Under the pieces are notes generated by a model that searched no databases, was not told where the DNA came from, and saw only the letters and a list, made by a program, of their open reading frames with translations. Positions 1-7,379 of a stretch of 31,151 bases of DNA are shown piece by piece; the stretch's first letter is position 1, and each line of letters starts with the position of its first letter. The stretch comes from an uncultured Caulobacteraceae bacterium (lineage in GTDB: Bacteria; Pseudomonadota; Alphaproteobacteria; Caulobacterales; Caulobacteraceae), in NCBI GenBank assembly GCA_946482375.1, contig CAMLRH010000004.1:1-31151 (forward strand). The letters run 5' to 3'. The position numbers and the translations under genes were made by a program.

Positions 1-2
1 CC

Positions 3-50
3 GCCCTGCGCGCCCGCTTCTGGGACCAGAAGGAAAGGCAGATCAGCTGA
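3..50 (+). CDS. C-terminal end of an unidentified CDS, possibly an acyl-CoA synthetase (partial)
   Basis: Only the last 15 codons and a TGA stop are in the window; they read ALRARFWDQKERQIS. The tail resembles the end of AMP-forming acyl-CoA synthetases, where the catalytic GK lysine region is followed by a short basic stretch of the type LRERFW-x-G-(K/R)-x-R-x-(I/V). That identification is inference from a very short segment. The gene converges on the P450 gene, whose stop lies 18 bases away. An acyl-CoA synthetase would fit next to an alkane-type hydroxylase and aldehyde dehydrogenase, because the fatty acid made would need CoA activation. It could also be another enzyme, or a chance open frame. 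Confidence 0.3.
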   Translation, partial: ALRARFWDQKERQIS

Positions 51-68
51 GAGTGAGCCCGCGCCTCG

Positions 69-1298
69 TCAGTCGATGCGCAGGCGTACGGGCAGGCTGG
101 TGAAGCCATGGCCGGCCAGCGTGGCCGGCCGCACGGGCTCTCCTGCGAGCTCGACGACGAAGCGGCGCTTGATCATTTCTTCCAGCAGGATTCTGACCTG
201 CAGTTCGGCAAGACGAGCGCCCAGGCATCGGTGGATGCCGAAGCCGAACGAGAGGTGCTGCCGTGCGTTCGGACGGTCCAGCATCAGCCGGTCAGGTTCC
301 TCGAAAACCGTCTCGTCCCGGTTTCCGGAGATGTACCACATCACCACCTTGTCGCCCTTGCGGATCTGGCGCCCGCCAAGCTCGGTGTCCTCTACGCAGG
401 TCCTGCGCATGCTGAGAATGGGCGTCTGCCAGCGGATGATCTCGACGACGGCGTTCTCCATCAGCTCCAGGTCCGTCCGCAGCCGCGCCCATTGATCCGG
501 AAATTCGTTGAAGCCGACGACCATGCCACTCATCGAATTGCGGGTGGTGTCGTTGCCGCCCACGATGAGCAGCGCCAGGGTGCCAAGCTTTTCGTCCCAG
601 CTGAGATTGCCCATCACCTCCGAGTGGGCCATGCGCGAGATCAGGTCGCTGCCCGGCTCGCCGCTGCGCTTCTGCTCCCACTCGTTGCTGAAGTATTCGG
701 TCATCTCGGCCAGCTTGGCGTCGCGGACCAGCTTCAGCTCGGGATCGGCGGCGGCCTCCACGTTACGCGACCAGTCGGACCATTCGGTCAGCTGGCGGCG
801 CCTCTCCCACGGAAAGTCGAACAGGATCGCCAGCATCTGGGTGGTCAGCTCGACGGAGACGCGATCCACCCAGTCGAAAACTTCGCCGACGGGCAGCTCA
901 TCCAGCACTTTCGAGGAACGCGCCCGGATCGACTCGCCCATCCGCTGCAACTCGCCCGGAGCGAACATCGGCGCCACCACCTTGCGGTGCTGGGTGTGAT
1001 TGGGGCGGTCCATGGAGATGAAGTTCTGGAGGTAGAGGTCGACGATCGAGATGCCGCCGTGGCGCCAATCCGACGAAAATATCTCGGGATGGGTCTCGAT
1101 GTAGGTGATGAGTTCGTGGGTGGTCGCGGCCCAGAACGGCCCATGCCGGCTGCTCGTGACGCGGTGAACCGGAGCCTCGCGGCGCAGGCGTGCAAATAGC
1201 GGCCGCCAAGTGTCCTCGACGTAGAGCCGCACGTCACTGGGGTCGAGGGACTCCAGTGGCGCCTCGGTGAGATTCAGCGTTTCTGCCGTCGCGGACAT
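69..1298 (-). CDS. Cytochrome P450, CYP153-type terminal hydroxylase
   Basis: This 409-residue soluble P450 carries the full set of family signatures: I-helix oxygen-binding segment GGNDTT (247-252), ExxR motif EIIR (286-289) and heme loop FGFGIHRCLG (351-360) with thiolate Cys358. Long stretches (FDWVDRVSVELTTQMLA, LLIVGGNDTTRNSMSG, EIIRWQTP, RKGDKVVMWY-SGNRDE) are those I associate with the CYP153 alkane/fatty-acid omega-hydroxylases. CYP153 enzymes put a terminal hydroxyl on medium-chain alkanes, terpenoids and related aliphatics, using electrons from a [2Fe-2S] ferredoxin and an NAD(P)H ferredoxin reductase. A ferredoxin is encoded in the divergent operon; no reductase is in the window. 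The start is supported by GGAG seven bases upstream. The promoter region is shared with the aldehyde dehydrogenase operon and carries a palindromic operator. The exact substrate cannot be read from sequence. Confidence 0.93.
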   Translation of the reverse strand: MSATAETLNLTEAPLESLDPSDVRLYVEDTWRPLFARLRREAPVHRVTSSRHGPFWAATTHELITYIETHPEIFSSDWRHGGISIVDLYLQNFISMDRPNHTQHRKVVAPMFAPGELQRMGESIRARSSKVLDELPVGEVFDWVDRVSVELTTQMLAILFDFPWERRRQLTEWSDWSRNVEAAADPELKLVRDAKLAEMTEYFSNEWEQKRSGEPGSDLISRMAHSEVMGNLSWDEKLGTLALLIVGGNDTTRNSMSGMVVGFNEFPDQWARLRTDLELMENAVVEIIRWQTPILSMRRTCVEDTELGGRQIRKGDKVVMWYISGNRDETVFEEPDRLMLDRPNARQHLSFGFGIHRCLGARLAELQVRILLEEMIKRRFVVELAGEPVRPATLAGHGFTSLPVRLRID

Positions 1299-1396
1299 CC
1301 GTCACTCCACCTGCAATCCATACGCTCGCCGGCGCATCGTGCTCCTCGCGCGACGAGCTGGCCATACGGCGGGCGCTTTGGCGCCCAGCGCTGAAG

Positions 1397-1426
1397 ATGT
1401 TTCCCTTTCGGCAAGAGGGTTGTCAA
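1397..1426 (-). promoter_or_regulatory. Putative promoter of the P450 gene
   Basis: On the minus strand a perfect TTGACA (1426 to 1421) is followed after 18 bases by AAACAT (1402 to 1397), a weak -10. The -35 overlaps the operator at 1425-1440, so a bound repressor would block it. Seen in sequence; promoter activity is inferred. Confidence 0.4.
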
Positions 1427-1449
1427 CCATCTAGTTGGTTGGCTATGGT
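1420..1449 (+). promoter_or_regulatory. Putative promoter of the aldehyde dehydrogenase operon
   Basis: TTGTCA (1420-1425, five of six consensus bases) is followed after 18 bases by TATGGT (1444-1449, four of six). The palindrome at 1425-1440 occupies almost the whole spacer, the classic position for a repressor site. The start codon lies 30 bases downstream of the -10. Confidence 0.5.
1425..1440. promoter_or_regulatory. Palindromic operator, copy 1 of a shared TetR-like site
   Basis: AACCATCTAGTTGGTT is a 16-base near-palindrome centred on CTAG; only the fourth step out from the dyad is unpaired on each side. It belongs to a set with 6938-6953, 7110-7129 and 9987-10008. It lies between two divergent units, the P450 gene and the aldehyde dehydrogenase operon, and overlaps the predicted -35 elements of both. 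The symmetry, length and position are typical of TetR-family operators; the protein is not encoded here. Confidence 0.6.
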
Positions 1450-1479
1450 TCGCGCTGAATTTTCGCCGCGCGGAACCCC

Positions 1480-2937
1480 ATGCGAGAGCACCTCGACTTT
1501 TATATCGGCGGGAGCTGGCGTCGCCCGGCCACGGACTCGCGCTTCCAGGTGGTCAACCCGGCCACGGAAGAGGCTTCGGGCTACGTCGCGATGGGAACGG
1601 CGCGGGACGTCGAGGCCGCCGTCGCCGCGGCGCGCGAGGCCTTCCCGCTCTACAGCGCATCCTCACGGGAAAGCCGCATCGCGCTGCTGGAACGGATCGT
1701 CGCCGGCCTCACGGACCGCGCCGACGAGTTGGCCCGGGCGGTGACCGAAGAGATGGGCGCGCCCCTGTGGCTCAGCCGCGAGGGCCAGGCGCCGTCGGCC
1801 AGGGCGCATACCGAACTGACGCTGGAGACGCTGCGCACCTACGACTTCGAGCGGTGGGTCGGGCGCACGCTTGTCTGCCAGGAGGCGATTGGCGTGTGCG
1901 CGCTGATCACGCCCTGGAACTGGCCCGCCGGCACCATCATGACCAAGGTCGCGCCCGCGCTGGCGACCGGCTGCACGATCGTGCTCAAGCCGTCGGAATA
2001 CGCCGCCTACTCCGCCCGGATCATCGCCGAAATCATCGACGCGGCCGGCGCGCCGGCGGGCGTCTTCAACATGATCTACGGCGACGGCGCGGTGGTCGGC
2101 GCGGCGCTGAGCAGCCACCCCGACGTGGCCATGGTCTCGATCACCGGTTCGACCCGGGCCGGCGTCGACGTCGCCGTCAGGGCAGCCCCGACGGTCAAGC
2201 GGGTGCATCAGGAACTCGGCGGCAAGAGTCCCAACATTCTGCTCGAGAGCGCGGACTTCGCGGCCGCCGTGCCGAGCGCCGTGCGCGCGGTCATGATCAA
2301 TGGCGGGCAGGCCTGCGTCGCGCCGACACGGCTGCTCGTTCCCGCCGGCCGTGCGCAGGAGGTGGCGGCGCTGGCGGCCGCGGCGGCGGCGGAAATCACC
2401 GTCGGGCCGCCGGACTCGGGCGCCTTCCTCGGACCGCTGGTGAACGCCGCCCAGTGGGCGCGCGTGCAGGCGCTGATCGAAACGGGAATTGCCGAAGGCG
2501 CGAAGCTGATCGCCGGCGGCCCCGGGAGGCCCGAAGGCCTGGAGCGCGGCTATTACGTCCGACCCACCATCTTCGCCGACACCACGCCCGCCATGACCAT
2601 CGTGCGCGAAGAGATCTTCGGGCCGGTGCTGGTCATCCAGACCTTCACCGACGAAGACGACGCGGTGGCGCTGGCCAACGATACGCCTTTCGGCCTGGGC
2701 GCCTACATCCACGGCCGCGACCTTGAAGAGCTCCGCCGCATCGGGCGCCGCATCCACGCCGGCCAGGTCTACCTGAACGGCGCCGGCCAGCAGGTGGGCG
2801 ATCCCGCCGCGCCCTTCGGCGGCGTGAAGCAGTCCGGCAACGGCCGCGAACGGGGCGAGGCCGGGTTCGAGGCCTACACCGAGAGCAAGGCCTACCTCGG
2901 CTACCCCGCGCCGCCGGTCCGGCCGTCCATCGCCTAG
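1480..2937 (+). CDS. NAD(P)-dependent aldehyde dehydrogenase
   Basis: This 485-residue protein is a full-length member of the aldehyde dehydrogenase superfamily. It shows the oxyanion segment TPWNWP (144-149), the cofactor lysine in LKPSE (Lys170), the Rossmann motif GSTRAG (223-228), the general base Glu245 in HQELGGK and the nucleophile Cys279 in GGQACV. It should oxidise an aldehyde to the carboxylic acid in the cytoplasm. Its place directly opposite a CYP153-type hydroxylase suggests it acts on the aldehyde formed from the terminal alcohol, although no alcohol dehydrogenase is visible in the window. It is the first gene of an operon with ferredoxin (12-base gap), DUF2889 and porin. The ATG at 1480 matches the usual N-terminus (short lead then FYIGGSW), but the ribosome site is weak. 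Confidence 0.95.
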   Translation: MREHLDFYIGGSWRRPATDSRFQVVNPATEEASGYVAMGTARDVEAAVAAAREAFPLYSASSRESRIALLERIVAGLTDRADELARAVTEEMGAPLWLSREGQAPSARAHTELTLETLRTYDFERWVGRTLVCQEAIGVCALITPWNWPAGTIMTKVAPALATGCTIVLKPSEYAAYSARIIAEIIDAAGAPAGVFNMIYGDGAVVGAALSSHPDVAMVSITGSTRAGVDVAVRAAPTVKRVHQELGGKSPNILLESADFAAAVPSAVRAVMINGGQACVAPTRLLVPAGRAQEVAALAAAAAAEITVGPPDSGAFLGPLVNAAQWARVQALIETGIAEGAKLIAGGPGRPEGLERGYYVRPTIFADTTPAMTIVREEIFGPVLVIQTFTDEDDAVALANDTPFGLGAYIHGRDLEELRRIGRRIHAGQVYLNGAGQQVGDPAAPFGGVKQSGNGRERGEAGFEAYTESKAYLGYPAPPVRPSIA

Positions 2938-3270
<333 letters not shown>

Positions 3271-3317
3271 CGCAGCCTCCCGCAAGAAGCGTCGGCCCGC
3301 CGCCAGACCGGCGGCCG

Positions 3318-4310
3318 ATGTCCCTGCGGCGAACCGCGTCGCTGTTTTCCCAATGGCCTTCCGGCCTGGAGGGCCCGGTGGTTATCCGTGGCCGGGCGCG
3401 GGATCTCTTCACCGGCGAGGATGTGGCCGCGCCCATCGTCCGGGCGGAGGATTCCCTGCAACTGCGCCTCAGTTCCGAGCGGCTGATCGAGACCATGGAA
3501 GCCAGCCGCCGCTCGCCGGACCTGGCGCGGTTCGTCGGGCTGCACCCAGGGGGCCCGCTGCGCAAGGCGATGGCGGAGAGCCTGTCCGACGAGGTCGCCT
3601 CCTCGACACTCCTGCACCGGCTTCTCGACGATCTGGCGGCCGTCAGCTTCGTCACCACGCACGCCTGGGCGGCCTGGCTGCCCGACTGGGTGGAGCGGTT
3701 CAGGGCGGCGGGACTGGCCAGCCGCATCGACCGTGACGTGACGGGGGTGTGCTACGGCTTCCGGCCCGGCTCCAGCGTGCTGGCCGACGGCGGGCGCGGG
3801 CGCATCGAGGGCCAGAGCCGCGTCCCCGCGCCGCCGCCGCTGCGCGCCGACGATTCCCATGCCTGGCACCGGCTGGAGACCGCGACCGGGCCCAACCAGA
3901 TGCGAACCCGACGCGTGGACATCTGGCTGGACGATGGCCTGCTGCGGGTCGATTCGAGCTTTCAGGACAGCGCCGCCCAGCCGGAAACGGCGGACACCCG
4001 GCTCGTCTTCCATGAGTACCAGATCGCCGCCGTGGTGGAGCCCAGGACCTTCACGCTGATGGAGATCAAGGTCACGCCGACCGTCCTTCCCTACGGCGAG
4101 TGCGTGGGGGCGGCATCAAGCGCGCAGCGGATGGTCGGCGCATCGCTTCGCGACTTTCGCAGGATGGTCCCGGCCACGCTGCCCGGGGCGGCGGGCTGCA
4201 CCCACCTTAATGACATGATGCGGGCGCTGCAGGACGTCGTCCCCATGGCCGAGACACTGGACACACAAGCGCCGCGACGGCGCACGTCTGATTTATGGAG
4301 CGCACATTGA
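3318..4310 (+). CDS. DUF2889 domain protein
   Basis: The protein (330 residues from this ATG) has the layout of DUF2889 proteins: an N-terminal RRTASLF segment, VRGRARDL-like and MEIKVTP-like strands in the middle, and a C-terminal GCTHLNDMM motif, the best-known block of the family. No biochemical function is established for DUF2889, so none is assigned. It lies between the ferredoxin and the porin in an operon built around a CYP153-type hydroxylase, which suggests a role in handling the same substrate. An alternative GTG start at 3267 overlaps the ferredoxin stop as GTGA and would add 17 proline-rich residues; neither start has a clear ribosome site. Its stop overlaps the porin start by 16 bases, so translation is probably coupled. 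Confidence 0.75.
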   Translation: MSLRRTASLFSQWPSGLEGPVVIRGRARDLFTGEDVAAPIVRAEDSLQLRLSSERLIETMEASRRSPDLARFVGLHPGGPLRKAMAESLSDEVASSTLLHRLLDDLAAVSFVTTHAWAAWLPDWVERFRAAGLASRIDRDVTGVCYGFRPGSSVLADGGRGRIEGQSRVPAPPPLRADDSHAWHRLETATGPNQMRTRRVDIWLDDGLLRVDSSFQDSAAQPETADTRLVFHEYQIAAVVEPRTFTLMEIKVTPTVLPYGECVGAASSAQRMVGASLRDFRRMVPATLPGAAGCTHLNDMMRALQDVVPMAETLDTQAPRRRTSDLWSAH

Positions 4311-5773
4311 CCGGAACCTCTGTAATCGCCCGCCGCAGCCGCCGCCCAGGTCCCGCATGGAAGGGCAGATGGCTGGCCGGGGCGGCGGTCGGCGCGGTGG
4401 CGTGGGCGGTGGCGGGATCGGCGCTGGCCGATGAGGCGACCGATGCGCGGATCGCGGCGCTGGAAGCGCAGCTGGCGGCGCTGCAGGAGCAGATCGCCGA
4501 CCTGAAGTCGTCCACCTCGGCCAGCATCCAGGCGGTGCGCGACGACCACAAGGCGACCACCGTGTCGGTCGCCGGCGGCCGTCCGACCATCGCCACCGGC
4601 GACGGCCAGTTCAGCGCCTCGATCCGCGGCGTCATGCAGCTGGATACGGCGCAATACTTCCAGGACGACGACCTGGCCGCCTCGGTGACCGGCCGCGACC
4701 TCAACAGCGGGACCAACGTCCGCCGTGGCCGGTTGGGCGTCGAAGGCAAGCTGTTCGGCGCCTTCGACTACAATATCCTGCTCGACTTCGGCGGCTCGGG
4801 CGCCGACGGCCAGACCACACTGCACGAACTCTGGCTGCAGTATTCCGGCTTCAAGCCGGTCAAGATTCGCGTGGGCGCGTTCGCCCCCAACGTGGGGCTG
4901 GAGGATGCGGCCTCCACCAACGGCTCGTTGTTCCCCGAACGGCCGTCCGCCGCCGAGGCGGCCCGCAGCCTCGCCGCCTCCGACAAGCGTATCGCCGCCC
5001 AGGTGCTGGCCAACGGCGACCACTGGCTGGCCGCCGCCGCCGTCACCGGCGCCAAGGCCGCCGACGGCGCCACCCTCGACGAGCAGCTCGGCTACACCTT
5101 CCGGGTGGCCGCCACGCCGCTCTACGGCTTCGACTGGCGCGTGCATGTCGGCGCCAACGCCAGCGTCGTCGCCCAGCCGGCCCAGCCGGCCGCCAACGGC
5201 CCCTACCCGATCAAGATCGAGGACCGTCCCGAGCTGCGCGTGGACGGCACGCGCTTCGTCTCCACGGGCGACATCGACGCCGGCGGCGCCAACCACTGGG
5301 GCCTCGAACTGGCCGCCCAGAAGAAGAACTGGCTGATCCAGGGCGAGTATTTCAACATCTCCGTCGACCGGCGCCTTTCGACGCCTGGCCTCAGCGATCC
5401 GCGCTTCACCGGCTGGTACGTGGAAGGCGGCTGGGTCGTGACCGGCGAGGCGCGCAAGTACAACACCGGCGCGGCCGCCTTCGACGCGCCGCCGGTCGAC
5501 AGGCCCTTCGACCCCGACAAGGGCCAGTGGGGCGCCTGGGAGCTGGCGGCGCGCTACTCGGTGCTCGACCTGAACGACAGTGCGTTCTCCACCGTCCTGG
5601 CCGACCGCGTGCGCGGCGGCGAGCAGACCATCTGGACCGCCGGCGTGAACTGGTTCCTCAACCCGGCCATCCGCTTCTCGCTCGACTGGCTCGACGTCAG
5701 CGTCGACCGCCTCAACACCGCCAACGGCCAGGACTACCAGGCGCTGAACCTGCGCAGCCAATTCGCATTCTAG
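4295..5773 (+). CDS. OprO/OprP-like outer-membrane porin
   Basis: The 492-residue product starts with a twin-basic stretch, a hydrophobic segment (about 27-44) and a signal-peptidase-like ALA-D site, so it is exported. A short coiled coil follows (IAALEAQLAALQEQIADL), a trait of phosphate-selective-type porins of the OprO/OprP family. The rest is alternating beta-strand sequence with GRLGVEGKLFGAFDYNILLDF and KIRVGAFAPNVGLE blocks, ending in aromatic QFAF as expected for a barrel recognised by the BAM complex. In alphaproteobacteria such porins are not restricted to phosphate. Here its place as last gene of the hydroxylase operon suggests entry of the organic substrate. The start overlaps the end of the DUF2889 gene. 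Confidence 0.85.
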   Translation: MERTLTGTSVIARRSRRPGPAWKGRWLAGAAVGAVAWAVAGSALADEATDARIAALEAQLAALQEQIADLKSSTSASIQAVRDDHKATTVSVAGGRPTIATGDGQFSASIRGVMQLDTAQYFQDDDLAASVTGRDLNSGTNVRRGRLGVEGKLFGAFDYNILLDFGGSGADGQTTLHELWLQYSGFKPVKIRVGAFAPNVGLEDAASTNGSLFPERPSAAEAARSLAASDKRIAAQVLANGDHWLAAAAVTGAKAADGATLDEQLGYTFRVAATPLYGFDWRVHVGANASVVAQPAQPAANGPYPIKIEDRPELRVDGTRFVSTGDIDAGGANHWGLELAAQKKNWLIQGEYFNISVDRRLSTPGLSDPRFTGWYVEGGWVVTGEARKYNTGAAAFDAPPVDRPFDPDKGQWGAWELAARYSVLDLNDSAFSTVLADRVRGGEQTIWTAGVNWFLNPAIRFSLDWLDVSVDRLNTANGQDYQALNLRSQFAF

Positions 5774-5779
5774 AACGCA

Positions 5780-5811
5780 GGTTCGCTAGGCCCGGTTCTT
5801 CAGCGAACCGG
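5780..5811. terminator. Possible terminator hairpin between porin and flavin oxidoreductase genes
   Basis: Two competing stems are visible. GGTTCGCT (5780-5787) pairs with AGCGAACC (5802-5809), and CCGGTTC (5792-5798) pairs with GAACCGG (5805-5811) around a six-base loop. The element sits right after the porin stop and overlaps the 3' end of the convergent oxidoreductase gene. There is no U-run, so Rho-independent termination is uncertain. Confidence 0.35.
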
Positions 5812-6880
5812 TAGCGTCGACGAAGTCCGGCCATCTGGTGAGGTAGCTGACGAACGCCTCCCCCAGGCCCTCCGCGAGCAGGTATTCACGCGTAACCGGT
5901 GGCTTTACGGGCTCGAACCTCGCGTCCCGCATCCGCCGTGGGAAATCGTGGTGCAGTATGCCGGCGCGGCCGAGCAGCACGAAGTCTGCTCCGGCCTCGA
6001 TCATGTCCGTCACGTCCCGCGGGCTTCGTATATGGCCGGCAAGTCCGAGGCGGGTCTCGCCCCGGGGCAGGTCGAGGAACCAGTCCATGAGGCCACGGTC
6101 ACCCCAGCCCGCCTCGGCCGGCGGTCTGCGCACGTCATGCAGCGACAAATCCAGGTAATCGAGCGTTCCGCTGGTGAAGAGTTCGGCGGCCAGGTCGCGA
6201 GCTTCGCGCATGCCCAGGCCGAAGCGGTCTGGCGAGATGCGCAGGCCAAGCTGGAAGTCCGGTCCGCAACGCCGCCGGATCGCGCCGATGATCTCCCGCA
6301 GGAAGCGCGCGCGGTTCTCGAACGCGCCGCCGTACCGGTCGGTCCTGCGATTGGATTGAGGACTTAGGAACTGGTTGATGATGTAGCCGTGGGCGCCGTG
6401 GAGTTCGACGCCGTCGAAGCCCGCGCGTTCGCATCGGACGGCCGCTTCCGCGAAGGCGTCCACAATCGCTTCCACCTCGGAGATGGCGAGGCCGCGCGCG
6501 CCCGTTTCCGGATCATCGCTGGCCGATACCGGCTGGCCCACGAGATCCGCCGGTGAGCGATCGCCGCCGTGGTAGAGCTGGACCGAGGAGAGCGCTCCGC
6601 CGGCCCTCAGGGCGGCGGCCAGGCGCGTGAGCCCTTCAAGGTGCCGCTCGGAGAAGACCCCGAGCTGGCCCTGAAAGCCCTGGCCCAGAGCGTGGACATG
6701 CGCGGCGCAGGTCATGACGAGACCAAAGCCGCCCTGCGCACGCTTGACGAGCCAATTGAACTCATCGTCCGACAGGACACCGTCCGGGAAGCTCTGCAGG
6801 TTTGTGAGGGGCGCGAGGGCGAACCGATTGGACATCGGGCGGCCCCGCTGGAAGGACAGAGGGGAGAAGACGTCGACCAT
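5786..6880 (-). CDS. NADH:flavin oxidoreductase, old yellow enzyme family
   Basis: The 364-residue FMN barrel protein begins with FSPLSF and [10 protein letters not shown], typical of the family's first strand. It shows QLYHGG (around 95-101), [24 protein letters not shown] (around 161-185), and the phosphate-binding end [11 protein letters not shown]. Family members reduce activated alkenes such as enones or act in dienoyl-CoA and nitro compound metabolism, using NAD(P)H. The substrate is unknown; in this regulon it may saturate an unsaturated ketone or acid. An ATG at 6922 would add 14 residues, but a predicted promoter places the transcript start at about 6921, and the family N-terminus fits 6880. 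The gene converges on the porin. Confidence 0.9.
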   Translation of the reverse strand: [364 protein letters not shown]

Positions 6881-6927
6881 GCCAGACTCTCTACCCCGCC
6901 CCGCAACGCTAGCTGAAATCATGCCCT

Positions 6928-6955
6928 ATCATCAGACAAACAACTAGTCAGTCAA
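6928..6955 (-). promoter_or_regulatory. Putative promoter of the flavin oxidoreductase gene
   Basis: On the minus strand TTGACT (6955 to 6950) and GATGAT (6933 to 6928) are 16 bases apart, and the operator at 6938-6953 fills the spacer. The predicted transcript start near 6921 leaves a leader of about 40 bases before the ATG at 6880. Confidence 0.45.
6938..6953. promoter_or_regulatory. Palindromic operator, copy 2 of the shared TetR-like site
   Basis: AAACAACTAGTCAGTC has a perfect ACTAGT core and weaker outer symmetry. Its half CTAGTCAGTC matches the halves of copy 3, and its other half CTAGTTGTTT resembles copy 1. It lies between the predicted -35 and -10 of the flavin oxidoreductase gene. 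Confidence 0.55.
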
Positions 6956-7081
6956 GTTCCGCCCCACATACCGTGAATGCGCGTTCCTCGGGGAGCGCCT
7001 TTCGGGAGGTCAGGCCCCTGCCCCCTCGACGAAAGCGGCGGAGACAGGGTGAGGAATCGGACTCTATCCAAGCCTCACCGT

Positions 7082-7109
7082 TTGACAGGACCGCCAACGT
7101 CGCTATGTT
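7082..7109 (+). promoter_or_regulatory. Putative promoter of the amidohydrolase-fold gene
   Basis: A perfect TTGACA (7082-7087) is followed after 16 bases by TATGTT (7104-7109). The operator at 7110-7129 follows directly, covering the expected transcript start at about 7116. This gives a leader of roughly 260 bases before the gene at 7380, with a small open frame in it. Confidence 0.5.
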
Positions 7110-7129
7110 CAGTCAACTGGTCGACTGAT
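7110..7129. promoter_or_regulatory. Palindromic operator, copy 3 of the shared TetR-like site
   Basis: TCAGTCAACTGGTCGACTGA has perfect six-base arms (TCAGTC/GACTGA) around an eight-base partly symmetric centre. It sits immediately downstream of the -10 of the plus-strand promoter, a position where a bound repressor blocks initiation. It lies about 175 bases from copy 2 in the same divergent region (6881-7379), which otherwise contains only a leader and a small open frame. Confidence 0.6.
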
Positions 7130-7220
7130 AACGCTTGCGAGAAGCTTCCGTGGCGGGAGGCCGGCGATTTCGGGGGGAGGCTGCGGCTTCCGTGACGAAG
7201 CAAGAAAAGAGGAGGGACGG

Positions 7221-7337
7221 ATGGCGCATGGGACAGTCGGTCTTGCGGCGTCCGGGGCCTGGGGCGGGGAATCTGGCGGCCGAGCCACTGACTCACGGCA
7301 TCACCCTATGGGCGAGCTTTCACTGGGCGCGTGCTGA
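7221..7337 (+). CDS. Possible 38-residue leader peptide gene
   Basis: An ATG at 7221 is preceded by a strong purine-rich ribosome site, AGAGGAGGGA (7208-7217), with GGAGG five bases from the start. That is a better site than most genes here have. The frame runs 38 codons to TGA; the peptide is glycine-rich in the first half, has a paired histidine (27-28) and ends in Gly-Ala-Cys. It lies inside the long leader between the operator-controlled promoter and the amidohydrolase-fold gene, whose own start is 42 bases beyond the stop. I recognise no family. It may be a regulatory leader peptide, a small functional peptide, or a chance frame. Confidence 0.35.
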   Translation: MAHGTVGLAASGAWGGESGGRATDSRHHPMGELSLGAC

Positions 7338-7379
7338 ATTGCACGTGCTTTCTACAGATCAGGCGTGAGGAGACTGGCG

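Noticed and set aside
108..1199. Long plus-strand open frame of 363 codons opposite the P450 gene
   Set aside because: It is the antisense shadow of a clear P450 gene in GC-rich DNA, rich in Arg, Ala, Gly and His and without any recognisable domain.
4091..5761. 556-codon minus-strand frame opposite the porin
   Set aside because: Antisense of a porin gene with signal peptide and barrel features; the frame has no family signature.
6920..6922. ATG at 6922 as start of the flavin oxidoreductase
   Set aside because: It coincides with the predicted transcript start and adds 14 residues not usual in the family; the ATG at 6880 fits the N-terminal pattern.
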